DNA from: Paraperibacillus esterisolvens | GTDB taxonomy: Bacteria > Bacillota > Bacilli > Bacillales > DSM-1321 | Reading direction: 5' to 3' | NCBI RefSeq assembly: GCF_046237625.1 | Contig: NZ_CP143545.1 | Location: 1,054,001-1,118,000 of the forward strand | Length of the DNA stretch: 64,000 nt | In this document: in pieces, positions 53,801 to 61,506 of the stretch | How positions within the stretch are numbered: position 1 is the first letter of the stretch | Layout: each line of letters opens with the position of its first letter | The notes under the pieces: generated by a model | What the model saw: the letters and a program-made list of their open reading frames with translations, nothing else | Told to the model about the DNA's origin: nothing | Databases searched by the model: none | Made by a program: the position numbers and the translations under genes

Positions 53801-54058
53801 AGAGTTTGTATCCCACTGTAGTTTTACTCCGCTGCCGGCAGTTTGTATCAAAACATCTGCAGCTTTAATTTGGGCTTCGGAAGGCATCACTTTCCTAAGC
53901 ACGTTCCGGGCATCATATAATTTTTCCGTCGTTTCATGGGATAAAAAATGGTCTTCAGCAATAGGACCCGAAGCCTGGGAATTTAAAGGCGCTAAAAGTG
54001 AACCGGCCAAAAGGACCGATCCCAACATTGAAACTAAACTCTTCCCTTTACTCTTCAT
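50846..54058 (-). CDS. Secreted M36 (fungalysin-type) metalloprotease with accessory domains
   Basis: 1,070 residues. Signal peptide 1-30 (MKSKGKSLVSMLGSVLLAGS, cut near SQASG), FTP-type propeptide (about 40-280), M36 catalytic domain with HEYSH at 496-500 and zinc Glu523 in GSMGEAWGDWYG. Then a carboxypeptidase-regulatory-like beta domain (about 690-780; GVLINAATNKPIENARIIVG), an F5/8 type C (discoidin) domain (about 800-930) and a C-terminal PPC-like domain (about 940-1070). An exported protein-degrading enzyme with two likely binding domains. No neighbour shares its function. Confidence 0.88.
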   Translation of the reverse strand: MKSKGKSLVSMLGSVLLAGSLLAPLNSQASGPIAEDHFLSHETTEKLYDARNVLRKVMPSEAQIKAADVLIQTAGSGVKLQWDTNSGTPSIIVKDGGYLSSPSEGDAGTIARQWLKKNAALYGLTSAEMDDLKVTRNYKMPGTGLQPVTFQQTYNGLESVYGGRVIVAVNKEGRVLTVTGNLSRSKQLAGDFKLTSADALQKALSIHVPAAQLTSKLLKKENGWDVFDGGKVLPTVQRVKKAAFIEENGVRPVFRVLLVKKLDEAFEVIIDGVSGERLYERSLVEHLEPAGTVFENYPGAPMGGIQVKKSFKGDPGASPNGWLLPANELGVTTLGNNANTYANWSNFLAPVDQIIRPVAPLGQFNYPFLNSWQKTNGQTVPPSYADDVNSAATSLFYHHNVFHDYYYNLGWTENAGNLQASNYGKGGAEGDPILGLVQAGAVSGGDPTFTGRDNAYMLTLPDGLPAWSGMFLWEPIKGAFNGAYADGDYDAGVIYHEYSHALSSRLVAGGESLGSHQAGSMGEAWGDWYGMHYLVKKGLQEKPIVGAYVTDNAERGIRSWALDDSPLNYGDVGFDVGGPEVHSDGEIWAAILWDVREALIEHLGREKGEQVIEQLVIDAMPISAPNPSMVDMRTAIITADFERFGGEHSDILWSSFGKRGLGADAFSNGGDDTDPIPAFNHPNKKKNGNLAGVLINAATNKPIENARIIVGKFEARTSAAVTTGQKGQFALPMVEGAYDITIQAKGFGSRTLKNVRVTAGKNNVARYILEPNAASYFNGAAAASTSESDSSPVKNAIDDTEASVFATGTEESGFSGAEITVDLAGDQPVTVSHLEVSAFKDISKGRFATIKDFTVQTSLDGESWKTVAEDQFTAQKPRPAAPDLHYKGLDLAQPVQAKFVKLIAKTAQDDAAQYVQIAELQVFASGKSKIEPVTLEPESPFITEGTVKAGNAGTGVGSLAGLPATLAVTENEFVTTKNPTPASQGVDGYVITLPEAHGDGIHTFTLEGQGDSASYDYDVYFYNKDFELIGSAASSGANESGVIPGGTKYVYAGLYSGANVPFTFTSNRPY

Positions 54059-54846
54059 ATCTTACACCCCTTCTGTTATTGAACAGACACACAGGCTCTG
54101 TTTGATTAAAGTATTCGGTAAAAAATGAGTACTTCCTGGGGTGAAACATGTAAATACATCCAAGGGGAATACAAGTTAGTTTTAATGTATTATCCAATAA
54201 TGCTAAAGTATTACTCTTCTTGTTGCTAACCACAATTACCGAAATTTCTATTTTAAGTAAGCCCGCACCACTAAAATACTCATCTTTGTTTCTGCATAAA
54301 AAATTCCAGAAAATATAATCCTGACTAGTAATTGACCGTTTAAGACAGGATTTTCATTATTTAATATAGGGATTGATATTTTGATAATAAGGATAGAAAT
54401 AGTAGGTGAGGTAAGGAGGCAGGTGAATGTATTGAAATAAGGATACAAAAATGCAACATATTGTGTAGAACCATTAGAAGTTGATACACCAGAAGGTTAA
54501 TAAGAAGCTTGGATGTAAAGTCTTCGCCAAAAGTATAACGATGACAAACACGCCATTATAAGCGTGTCTTCACAAAGGCTGCATGATTTGTTACAAGATA
54601 GCTTTGTGAACCGATTGTCCATATAGCTGTCGGCATCATTGTCAATATGCTGGTCGCCATGGGGATCATGTCGATCCCGAAATAACAATGAAGTGCAGCA
54701 TGCCATCTGCCACCGATATTGCTTGATCGCATAGATCTTGATTTCCTTTGCACTGGTAAAACCAGAAGTTGTATCGTATGCCAAACAAGCGTAACTTGTT
54801 GAAGGTGCACTTGGGTATTTTTCTTACGAAAATTCAGCCTGCTGCG
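54059..54846. other. Gap without recognised gene
   Basis: Several short frames on the minus strand (for example 54497-54784) lack ribosome sites and family signals. A CACGC/GCGTG hairpin lies at 54549-54567. Probably decayed sequence. Confidence 0.5.
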
Positions 54847-55614
54847 TTATCGTGAGACTAAATCATTGTATAAATTAAATACCTTATTTAATGCCAAAAC
54901 TACCCCATGATTGTCGTTATCTTCAGTCACCCAATCCGAGCTTTCCTTTACACAGTCAGGTGAATTCCGCATCGCGATCCCCAGACCTGCTGATGACAGC
55001 ATGCCGATATCATTGGTGCCATTGCCGATTGTGACGACCTCCTCCGGAGAGATACCCAATTCAGTGATCAAGGGAAGGATTCCTGTCCATTTTGACTTCG
55101 TAGAAAAGACTTCCAGACGGTCACCCTCATCAAAGACAGCAGCCCCGCTAATATCCGTTTGAAGAGCTGCCCTGTCCTCAGCATTGAGATAAAGGACTAG
55201 ACGGTGGGCATCACAGTTTGTAACATCAATTTCTGCTTTTTTTGCGTTCGGGAGTAGATACTCGATGCCCTGGGGCGGGTGATTGGAGACTGATTGGCGA
55301 TCAGCGAAATGTATATAAGTCCCATTCAGTTGATCTGTTTTGCGGCAAAGTTCATTTGCCAGTGCTGCAGGTATTTTGGCATCGTGGATGACTTTTTTGT
55401 TGTGAATGACGTAACCGCCATTATAGGTAACATACATTGAGCAGCCAAATTTCTCGCCGTATATAATGGAGGCGTCGAAAGAACGTCCAGTGGCAAGCCC
55501 GATTAATATCCCTCGTTGCTGGAGTTCTCTAATGGCAGTGATAAGCTTTTCATCCATTTCTTCTCTTGAGTTTAGAATCGTGCCATCGATATCAAGAAAA
55601 ACAATTCGATACAT
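54847..55614 (-). CDS. Cof-type HAD phosphatase
   Basis: 255 residues. DIDGTIL near the N-terminus (nucleophile and acid Asp), LATGRSFDA as motif II, a Cof-type cap, and GNGTNDIGMLSSAG as motif IV. Such enzymes remove phosphate from sugar phosphates and cofactors. AAAGGGTGATG precedes the ATG. It is divergent from the YhfZ-type regulator and has the same palindrome in its promoter, so it probably belongs to the downstream pathway. Confidence 0.88.
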   Translation of the reverse strand: MYRIVFLDIDGTILNSREEMDEKLITAIRELQQRGILIGLATGRSFDASIIYGEKFGCSMYVTYNGGYVIHNKKVIHDAKIPAALANELCRKTDQLNGTYIHFADRQSVSNHPPQGIEYLLPNAKKAEIDVTNCDAHRLVLYLNAEDRAALQTDISGAAVFDEGDRLEVFSTKSKWTGILPLITELGISPEEVVTIGNGTNDIGMLSSAGLGIAMRNSPDCVKESSDWVTEDNDNHGVVLALNKVFNLYNDLVSR

Positions 55615-56009
55615 CGAACATCACCCTTTCTATTAAGTTTCTAAAATAGGATTTAAACGGCACTGTGCACAGTATACAATTTACTGTACACGCCGCCTAT
55701 ATTAGTCCAGTTGGTGGATGAAATTCCTCTTCCGAATAACTAATTGTGCACAGAAAAGCACCAGGGAAACCTGCGGTTATAATTAAAATAATAAAATAAA
55801 TATTGTAAGCGGTTAATTAAATGGTACACTATAACCAATTAGAATACAATTAATTGTACATTCCTTGTTTCATCATTTCCAAGCACGTCAGACACAAAAA
55901 ACAGCTGAAAAAAGAAACTATAATAAAAGTGTTGTAAACGGTTTCTGTTCGTGTTAAACTGCAACTGTAAAGTACAATAAATTGTATATTGATTGAATGG
56001 TGATTAAAT
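55615..56009. promoter_or_regulatory. Divergent control region of HAD and yhf-type genes
   Basis: Contains palindromes TACAAT-TT-ACTGTA (55675-55688), TACAAT-TA-ATTGTA (55845-55858) and TACAAT-AA-ATTGTA (55973-55986); cre-like TGTAAGCGGTTAAT (55804-55817) and TGTAAACGGTTTCT (55933-55946); and a -10 TATAAT (55919-55924) just before the second cre. The second cre matches the CcpA consensus TGWAANCGNTNWCA except the last base. Confidence 0.65.
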
Positions 56010-56930
56010 ATGTGGGAGAATTTTTATTCCAAACAAGGCATTGTTCTGCAAAAACTTGCTGAAGAGCTGCTTTTTATGGAGGTTAATGAACGTTTGCCAA
56101 AGGTCAGTGATTTTGCAGAGAAATATGAAGTAGGGCGTGGCACGATTCAAACAGCCCTGAAGATTCTGGAAGGTGAAAATTGCATTAAGGTGGAACCGAG
56201 GGGGCATCTTGGCACTTTTTTAAGATATAAAAGTGTGCCCAACCTTTTAACGTATTCTGGGGCAAACCGCATCCAAGGAGTGATGCCTCTCCCATATTCC
56301 AAAAAGTACGAGGGGCTGGCGACCGGGTTTACAGCACAGTTGGAATCTCTCGGGCTGTCTCTCAATATAGCTTTTATGCGGGGCTCAAAGCCACGGCTTG
56401 AAGGGGTGAAGGAAGGCAGATACGATTTCGCATTGATGTCCAGGTTTTCAGCCATGGAAGAATTGAATGAAAATGAAGATTTAACCATTGCGCTTGAATT
56501 CGGCGGGAAAACCTATGTTTCAGAGCATGCGATCATATTCTCCGATACAGAAAAGAAAAGGCTCCAGGATGGGATGAAAGTCGGGATTGACAGCTTTTCG
56601 ACAGACCAGAAGATCCTGACCCAGGCAGAAGCAAACGGCATGAAAATCGAATATCTGGAGCTTAACTATATGCACTTGCTCCAGCATCTTAAAGCCGGTA
56701 CGATTGACGCGATGATTTGGAATGTGGACGAAATCGATTTTGAAGCCCATAATATCCAGCCGCTGACGTCTCCATTGGCAATCGAGTACGAAAAGCAAAT
56801 GAACGAGGCGGTATGTGTCATTAAAAAGGACAACAGGAAGATGGCCTATATTATCAGCCTGCTTTCGGACAGGGAAATAGTAGATATACAGACAAGGGTA
56901 GTCAATGGCGACCTTATTCCAAAGTATTAA
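56010..56930 (+). CDS. yhfZ: YhfZ-type transcriptional regulator
   Basis: 306 residues. N-terminal GntR-like winged helix (PKVSDFAEKYEVGRGTIQTALKILEGENCI), then a substrate-binding-like domain (LATGFTAQLESLGLSLNIAFMRG...DGMKVGIDSFSTDQ) as in E. coli YhfZ, probably sensing a pathway metabolite. The site upstream of ATG 56010 is weak. It likely binds the TACAAT palindromes around it, including one at its own promoter. The name follows E. coli; B. subtilis uses yhf names for unrelated genes. Confidence 0.82.
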   Translation: MWENFYSKQGIVLQKLAEELLFMEVNERLPKVSDFAEKYEVGRGTIQTALKILEGENCIKVEPRGHLGTFLRYKSVPNLLTYSGANRIQGVMPLPYSKKYEGLATGFTAQLESLGLSLNIAFMRGSKPRLEGVKEGRYDFALMSRFSAMEELNENEDLTIALEFGGKTYVSEHAIIFSDTEKKRLQDGMKVGIDSFSTDQKILTQAEANGMKIEYLELNYMHLLQHLKAGTIDAMIWNVDEIDFEAHNIQPLTSPLAIEYEKQMNEAVCVIKKDNRKMAYIISLLSDREIVDIQTRVVNGDLIPKY

Positions 56931-56946
56931 TTTTTTTAAATCATAG

Positions 56947-56960
56947 TACAAAATACTGTA
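56947..56960 (+). promoter_or_regulatory. Fourth operator palindrome, before the yhf-type operon
   Basis: TACAAA-AT-ACTGTA, 17 bases after the regulator stop and upstream of the PRD gene. The same motif as the three sites at 55675, 55845 and 55973. Confidence 0.6.
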
Positions 56961-57093
56961 TATTGATTACAACCTTTCAGGGGGTGGTTACTTTAAATAT
57001 CACCAGCAGTTTTGAAGTGAGTAATTATAAATAGCTGTCAAAATCTAAGCTTACCTGAAAATACATCAGTGCAAAAATGAAAGGGGCAACAAC

Positions 57094-57459
57094 ATGGATG
57101 CCAGCTTAAAAGAAAGACTTGACTTACTGCATGATACAAACCAAATCAGTGACAAAATTTATGACCGCTTGCCTGTCCTGTTAGATCAGGTCGAGGCTTA
57201 TCTTGATGTAAAACTTGCCGAGGAAAATGCGGGCTCGTTTGCAAGCCATTTATCTGTTGCACTGCAAAGGATTTCCGAAAACAATCCGGTCTCAGAGATT
57301 TCGGAAGAGCTGGAAACCGTCATCGCAAAAAACCCGGAGTATTACCAAAACGCAAAGGAATTTTTGCAGGCTAACAATCCAAAAGGTGCGAATATTGATG
57401 CTGAAGCGGCGTTTATCACATTGTATTTTGGCTTATTAACTGGAAAGGGGAATGAATAA
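57094..57459 (+). CDS. yhfY: Stand-alone PRD-domain protein (YhfY-like)
   Basis: 121 residues forming a single PTS regulation domain. The first conserved His is in SFASHLSVALQRI; the second is replaced by Tyr in FITLYFGLL. PRDs normally are phosphorylated by PTS proteins. Here no DNA-binding part is attached. GAAAGGGGC precedes the ATG. The stop overlaps the next start (TAATG). Confidence 0.8.
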   Translation: MDASLKERLDLLHDTNQISDKIYDRLPVLLDQVEAYLDVKLAEENAGSFASHLSVALQRISENNPVSEISEELETVIAKNPEYYQNAKEFLQANNPKGANIDAEAAFITLYFGLLTGKGNE

Positions 57460-57830
57460 TGTTACGAATAGTTGTTGGAGGACTTAAAAAGGATGTAACT
57501 GAAAGAGCTGTGAAAGCAGCAGGGGGAGAGCATGTCCAGGTCACGGTCACTTCTGATTTTGAAGGTGCTAAAAAAGTAAAAGCTGGCGACGCTGACTATT
57601 ATCTTGGAGCTTGCAACAGCGGCGGCGGTGCTGCACTTTCGGTTGCAATCGGAATACTTGGGTATGGAAACTGCTCTACTGTTGCAAAAAATGGCCAAAA
57701 AACAAATGCAGAGGCGATCGAGAAATTGGTCAACGAAGGCAAGATTGCGTTCGGGATGGCTGTAGAGAGCATTGAACAGGCTGTGCCAATTATTGTCGGC
57801 AGCCTGCTAAAAAAACACGGTCTTCAGTAG
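57459..57830 (+). CDS. yhfU: DUF2620 protein (YhfU-like)
   Basis: 123 residues, soluble. Glycine-rich core YYLGACNSGGGAALSVAIGILGYG and a charged end. DUF2620 has no known function and always travels with yhfT. Translation is coupled to the PRD gene by a one-base overlap; AAAGGGG lies in that gene. Confidence 0.83.
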   Translation: MLRIVVGGLKKDVTERAVKAAGGEHVQVTVTSDFEGAKKVKAGDADYYLGACNSGGGAALSVAIGILGYGNCSTVAKNGQKTNAEAIEKLVNEGKIAFGMAVESIEQAVPIIVGSLLKKHGLQ

Positions 57831-57839
57831 GAGGAGAGA

Positions 57840-59339
57840 ATGGACATTTTTCAAAACACTTCGTTAATTGAAATCGTTATTATAGTTTTGCTGACTGCGC
57901 TTACTGCATTGGCAGCACACTGGGGGAAAGCAGTATTCCATGATGGAATCCGCCCCATCCTTCCAGAATACCTTGAAGGCAGGATGAAGAGGACTGAACT
58001 TGCCTCGATTTCTTTTGGTTTAAGTATTGGTTTTATCGTGTCTGTCGGAATTTCCTTCGCGGTATCTTTTAAACTATTAAACCCGTGGCTGCTTTTCCTT
58101 CCGACTGATATTTTAGGAGTTATGGCCGCCCGATGGTGGATTGCTGCAGCGCTTGGTGGTTCGTGGGGGCTTGTTGCCTTATTTGGCCTGACTGGTGTAC
58201 AAGCGGCATTTACCGCTTTGCCAATAGATTTGCTTGGCGCCCTGGGCGAACTGTCAACCCCAGTTCTTGTCGCCTTTACTGCATTCCCGATCATCGCAAT
58301 TTTATATCAGTTTGGCTGGGTGAGAGCACTTATTTCTGGTCTTATCGTCTTGGTCATACGCCAGCTGCTCCCTCTTATTGGCGGGATTTACACAGATAAA
58401 GCAAATTCAGCTGTCGAGGAAGCAAGAAAATTAACAGATGTGACCTTTCCAAAAGACGCTGATTTTGCGGCTAAAATAAATGCACTGAAAGAAGCCGGGG
58501 GGAATGGACAAGTACAGGATTTAATAGCCCAGGCAAACAATAATTTTTCCCTGGGCACGACCATCGGCGGTTTTACGATGCAGATCGCTGTTCTGATGCT
58601 TGCCGGGATGATCCTTCTAGTAAGCTTTGCGATTGCGAAAGACCTTAAGAACAAGGGGAATATTTCAGTAGATTCAGAGGAAGAAAATATCTTTGAAGCT
58701 CGTACGAAAAGGATTTACAAGGGACTTCCAATCCTTGCGGGAATAGGCGCACTTCTGGCGATGGCTGCCAACCTTGGGCTGATGACAGGTTCAGAGGTTT
58801 CAGGGCCGATCCTGCAACAGGCATGGGATGCGTCCGGCCAGGAGCAGCGGGACCTCTTGCAAAGTGCCGCGATTGCTGACTTTATCCGGGGTATCAGCTT
58901 TATCCCATTGATTGTTACAACTGCCCTTGCTACAGGGGTATACGGAGTTGTTGGTTTAACATTCGTTTTCCCGATTGGATATTTATTGCCAAACCCAGTT
59001 GTTGCCGGTATCGTCGGTGCATTGTGGATTTGCCTTGAAGTAGCTGCCCTTCGCGGGATTGGACGCTTCCTGCAGCGCTTTCCATCATTGCGTGAATCAT
59101 CCGATAACATCCGCTCATCCATGAATTCCATGATTGAGCTGGCATTGTTCATTGGCGGTGCTTTTGCGGCTATGAAGATGGCGCCTGAGGCTATCGGGTT
59201 ATCATTAACGATTTATATCCTGCTATATGCTGCAAATGAAGGCTTGGGACGTCCAATCATGAAGCTGGCCGCAGGTCCGGTAGCAATCATATTGACTGGT
59301 ATTGTCCTTAACCTGCTGTATTTCCTTCATTTAATCTAA
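57840..59339 (+). CDS. yhfT: YhfT-like polytopic membrane protein
   Basis: 499 residues with about 11-12 helices and no ATPase motifs; a polar loop at about 190-230 and another around 280. It matches the E. coli YhfT family and is the only transporter candidate of the operon, so I infer uptake of the pathway substrate. GGAGGAGAG precedes the ATG, nine bases after yhfU. Confidence 0.83.
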   Translation: MDIFQNTSLIEIVIIVLLTALTALAAHWGKAVFHDGIRPILPEYLEGRMKRTELASISFGLSIGFIVSVGISFAVSFKLLNPWLLFLPTDILGVMAARWWIAAALGGSWGLVALFGLTGVQAAFTALPIDLLGALGELSTPVLVAFTAFPIIAILYQFGWVRALISGLIVLVIRQLLPLIGGIYTDKANSAVEEARKLTDVTFPKDADFAAKINALKEAGGNGQVQDLIAQANNNFSLGTTIGGFTMQIAVLMLAGMILLVSFAIAKDLKNKGNISVDSEEENIFEARTKRIYKGLPILAGIGALLAMAANLGLMTGSEVSGPILQQAWDASGQEQRDLLQSAAIADFIRGISFIPLIVTTALATGVYGVVGLTFVFPIGYLLPNPVVAGIVGALWICLEVAALRGIGRFLQRFPSLRESSDNIRSSMNSMIELALFIGGAFAAMKMAPEAIGLSLTIYILLYAANEGLGRPIMKLAAGPVAIILTGIVLNLLYFLHLI

Positions 59340-59346
59340 ATTCACT

Positions 59347-59373
59347 GAAAGGCAGGTTTTATGCCTGCCTTTC
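59347..59373 (+). terminator. Intra-operon hairpin yhfT/php
   Basis: GAAAGGCAGG-N7-CCTGCCTTTC, a perfect 10-bp stem followed by GTTTTGG. The T tract is weak, so partial termination or mRNA stabilisation is more likely than a full stop. Confidence 0.6.
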
Positions 59374-59393
59374 GTTTTGGGAGATGTTTCATA

Positions 59394-60308
59394 ATGAAGA
59401 TTCATGCCGTAACTGGGCTTGTCGACCCTAATACTGTTAAGAAAACGATGATACATGAGCATCTTGTTTTTGACCTTTCAGGGGTCAGGAAGGAACAGGA
59501 CCAGGACTCAAAACTGGAGAACACACCACCACTGGCTAAGGAGATTGAGGAGCTTAAAAATTCAGGCTGCAATACAATCATCGAGGTTTCAAACATCGGG
59601 ATGGGAAGAGATGCCCAGGCGCTTCTTGACATCGCAAACAAACATGATCTTGTCATTGTTGCCTCCACCGGATTTTATAAGGAGTCCGTCTATCCGTCGT
59701 TTGTATTTGAAAAATCTGCGGAAGAGCTTGCTGACATCATGATTCGTGAAATCACAACGGGAATGGAAGACACAACAATCAAGGCTGGATTGATTGCTGA
59801 AATCGGCAGCAGCCTGAATGGAATTACCGAAACCGAAGAGAAAGTTTTTACAGCGTCCATCATGGCCCATAAAACGACGGGCGCCCCTATCAGCACCCAT
59901 TGCGAAATTGGCACAATGGGCCGAGGGCAGCTGGCACTTTTCAAGAAACATAATGTCGAGATGAACCGTGTTTCATTTGGGCACCAGGACTTAAATGAAG
60001 ATATGGAAGAACAGCTGGAGCTGCTGCAAAGCGGAGCCTATATCCAGTTCGACACAATCGGCAAGAACAGCTACCGTAAGGATTCCGACAAGGTGGATAA
60101 CCTGCTTGCCCTGCTCGAACGCGGTTATGAAGACCAGATCATGCTTTCCTGTGACATCACGAGAAAATCACATTTAAAAGCGACCGGGGGATATGGTTAT
60201 AACCACCTATTTGAAAATTTCACCCCGGCTCTCAGTCAAAATGGCGTCACCGATGAAATCATCGAAAAAATGCTGGTTCACAATCCACGCAAATTCTTAG
60301 CCTTTTAA
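59394..60308 (+). CDS. php: Phosphotriesterase-homology protein Php
   Basis: 304 residues, amidohydrolase TIM barrel. Metal ligands: His21 and His23 (MIHEHLVFD), bridging Glu135 (LIAEIGSS) in place of the carboxylated Lys of true phosphotriesterases, His168 (STHCEIG), His196 (FGHQDLN) and Asp253 (LSCDITRKSH). E. coli Php also uses a Glu bridge. Relatives include phosphorylated sugar lactonases, so a lactone or ester substrate is possible. GGGAG lies ten bases before ATG 59394; the open frame starts in the hairpin. Confidence 0.88.
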   Translation: MKIHAVTGLVDPNTVKKTMIHEHLVFDLSGVRKEQDQDSKLENTPPLAKEIEELKNSGCNTIIEVSNIGMGRDAQALLDIANKHDLVIVASTGFYKESVYPSFVFEKSAEELADIMIREITTGMEDTTIKAGLIAEIGSSLNGITETEEKVFTASIMAHKTTGAPISTHCEIGTMGRGQLALFKKHNVEMNRVSFGHQDLNEDMEEQLELLQSGAYIQFDTIGKNSYRKDSDKVDNLLALLERGYEDQIMLSCDITRKSHLKATGGYGYNHLFENFTPALSQNGVTDEIIEKMLVHNPRKFLAF

Positions 60309-60383
60309 TGTCAATTTACTTTTAGTTCAGTAAAAGGGGGCCGTAGGCGCCCTCTATTCTGAAATTAGAAAGAAGGACAGGAA

Positions 60384-61499
60384 ATGAGTCTAAAATATGA
60401 ACGGTCTGTTTTAAAAAATATGACGCTGGACGAAGCAAAAAACCTGCAATTCAGGTTGTTGGATGAGGTCACGAAGGAATTTAAGAATAACGAGTTTTTT
60501 CACATCGGTGACGTCGGGCTCCACCCGGAATACCACCGGCCATTAATGACGGCCCGAGTCGAAAAGGTGCTGGCAAGGACATTCGGCGCCGAGGCATGTG
60601 CCTTGGTGCGGGGGAGCGGAACTGGAGCGATCCGGATCATTTTAAGCATGCTGCTTGAAGCTGGCGGGCAGTGTATCGTGCATTCTGCGCCAATGTATAC
60701 AACCACAAAGGAAACGTTCCGGCTGCTCGGGTTAAAGCAAAACCGTGTTGACTTTAATGACCATGATGCCCTTGTCGAAACACTTGAAAATGATAAAGTA
60801 TCGAAGGTGTTCTACGTGCAGCATTCACGGCAGCAGCCTGACGATACTTACGATTTAAAAGAAATCATTTCTTTAGTAGAAGAAAGACGCCCGGACTTGC
60901 CGGTCGTTGTAGATGACAATTATTGCGCGATGAAAATGAAACAAATCGGCAGCCAGATGGGAGCAGATTTTTCAACCTTCTCTGGTTTTAAGCTTTTAGG
61001 CCCGGAGGGAATCGGCGTAATTATTGGCCGGAAAGATACGATCGAACTGCTGCACGGGCGGAATTACTCCGGCGGCGGGCAGGTCCAGGGGTTTGAAGCA
61101 CATGAACTGCTGCGCAGCCTCGCATTTGCCCCGGTCATGATCGCGATCCAAAATGAGCAGGTACAGGAGCTGTGCCACCGTTTGAATAATGGCGAAGTCC
61201 AGGGCATAAAGGAAGCGTACATCACAAACTCACAATCGAAAAACGTGATAGTCGAGTTTGAACAGCCAATTGCACAAGAAGTAATTAAGCTGGCTTCCGA
61301 ATTCGGGGCAGCGACCTATCCGGTCGGAGCGGAATCCCGTTACGAATTAGTCCCATTGATATATCGGGTATCAGGCAGCTTTTTGGAAAGCAGGCCTGAC
61401 TTAAAACTGCATGGAGCCCGTGTGAATCCGATGAAATCATCTGCAAGCACTGTAATCCGAATATTACACCAGGTAATGGAAGAAATCTCAAGGAGGTGA
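60384..61499 (+). CDS. yhfS: YhfS-like PLP-dependent enzyme (fold type I)
   Basis: 371 residues. An aminotransferase/lyase-like build: RGSGTGAIRIILSML cofactor loop, Asp in VVVDDNYC, and PLP Lys203 in FSGFKLLGPEG. It resembles cysteine/methionine lyase-like families, but the reaction is unknown. AAGGACAGGAA precedes the ATG. It follows php after 75 bases that can form small hairpins. Confidence 0.83.
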   Translation: MSLKYERSVLKNMTLDEAKNLQFRLLDEVTKEFKNNEFFHIGDVGLHPEYHRPLMTARVEKVLARTFGAEACALVRGSGTGAIRIILSMLLEAGGQCIVHSAPMYTTTKETFRLLGLKQNRVDFNDHDALVETLENDKVSKVFYVQHSRQQPDDTYDLKEIISLVEERRPDLPVVVDDNYCAMKMKQIGSQMGADFSTFSGFKLLGPEGIGVIIGRKDTIELLHGRNYSGGGQVQGFEAHELLRSLAFAPVMIAIQNEQVQELCHRLNNGEVQGIKEAYITNSQSKNVIVEFEQPIAQEVIKLASEFGAATYPVGAESRYELVPLIYRVSGSFLESRPDLKLHGARVNPMKSSASTVIRILHQVMEEISRR

Positions 61500-61506
61500 C
61501 CTGGCG

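Noticed and set aside
54497..54784. 95-codon minus-strand frame as a gene
   Set aside because: No ribosome site, no family pattern, overlapping frames of similar length; treated as non-coding.
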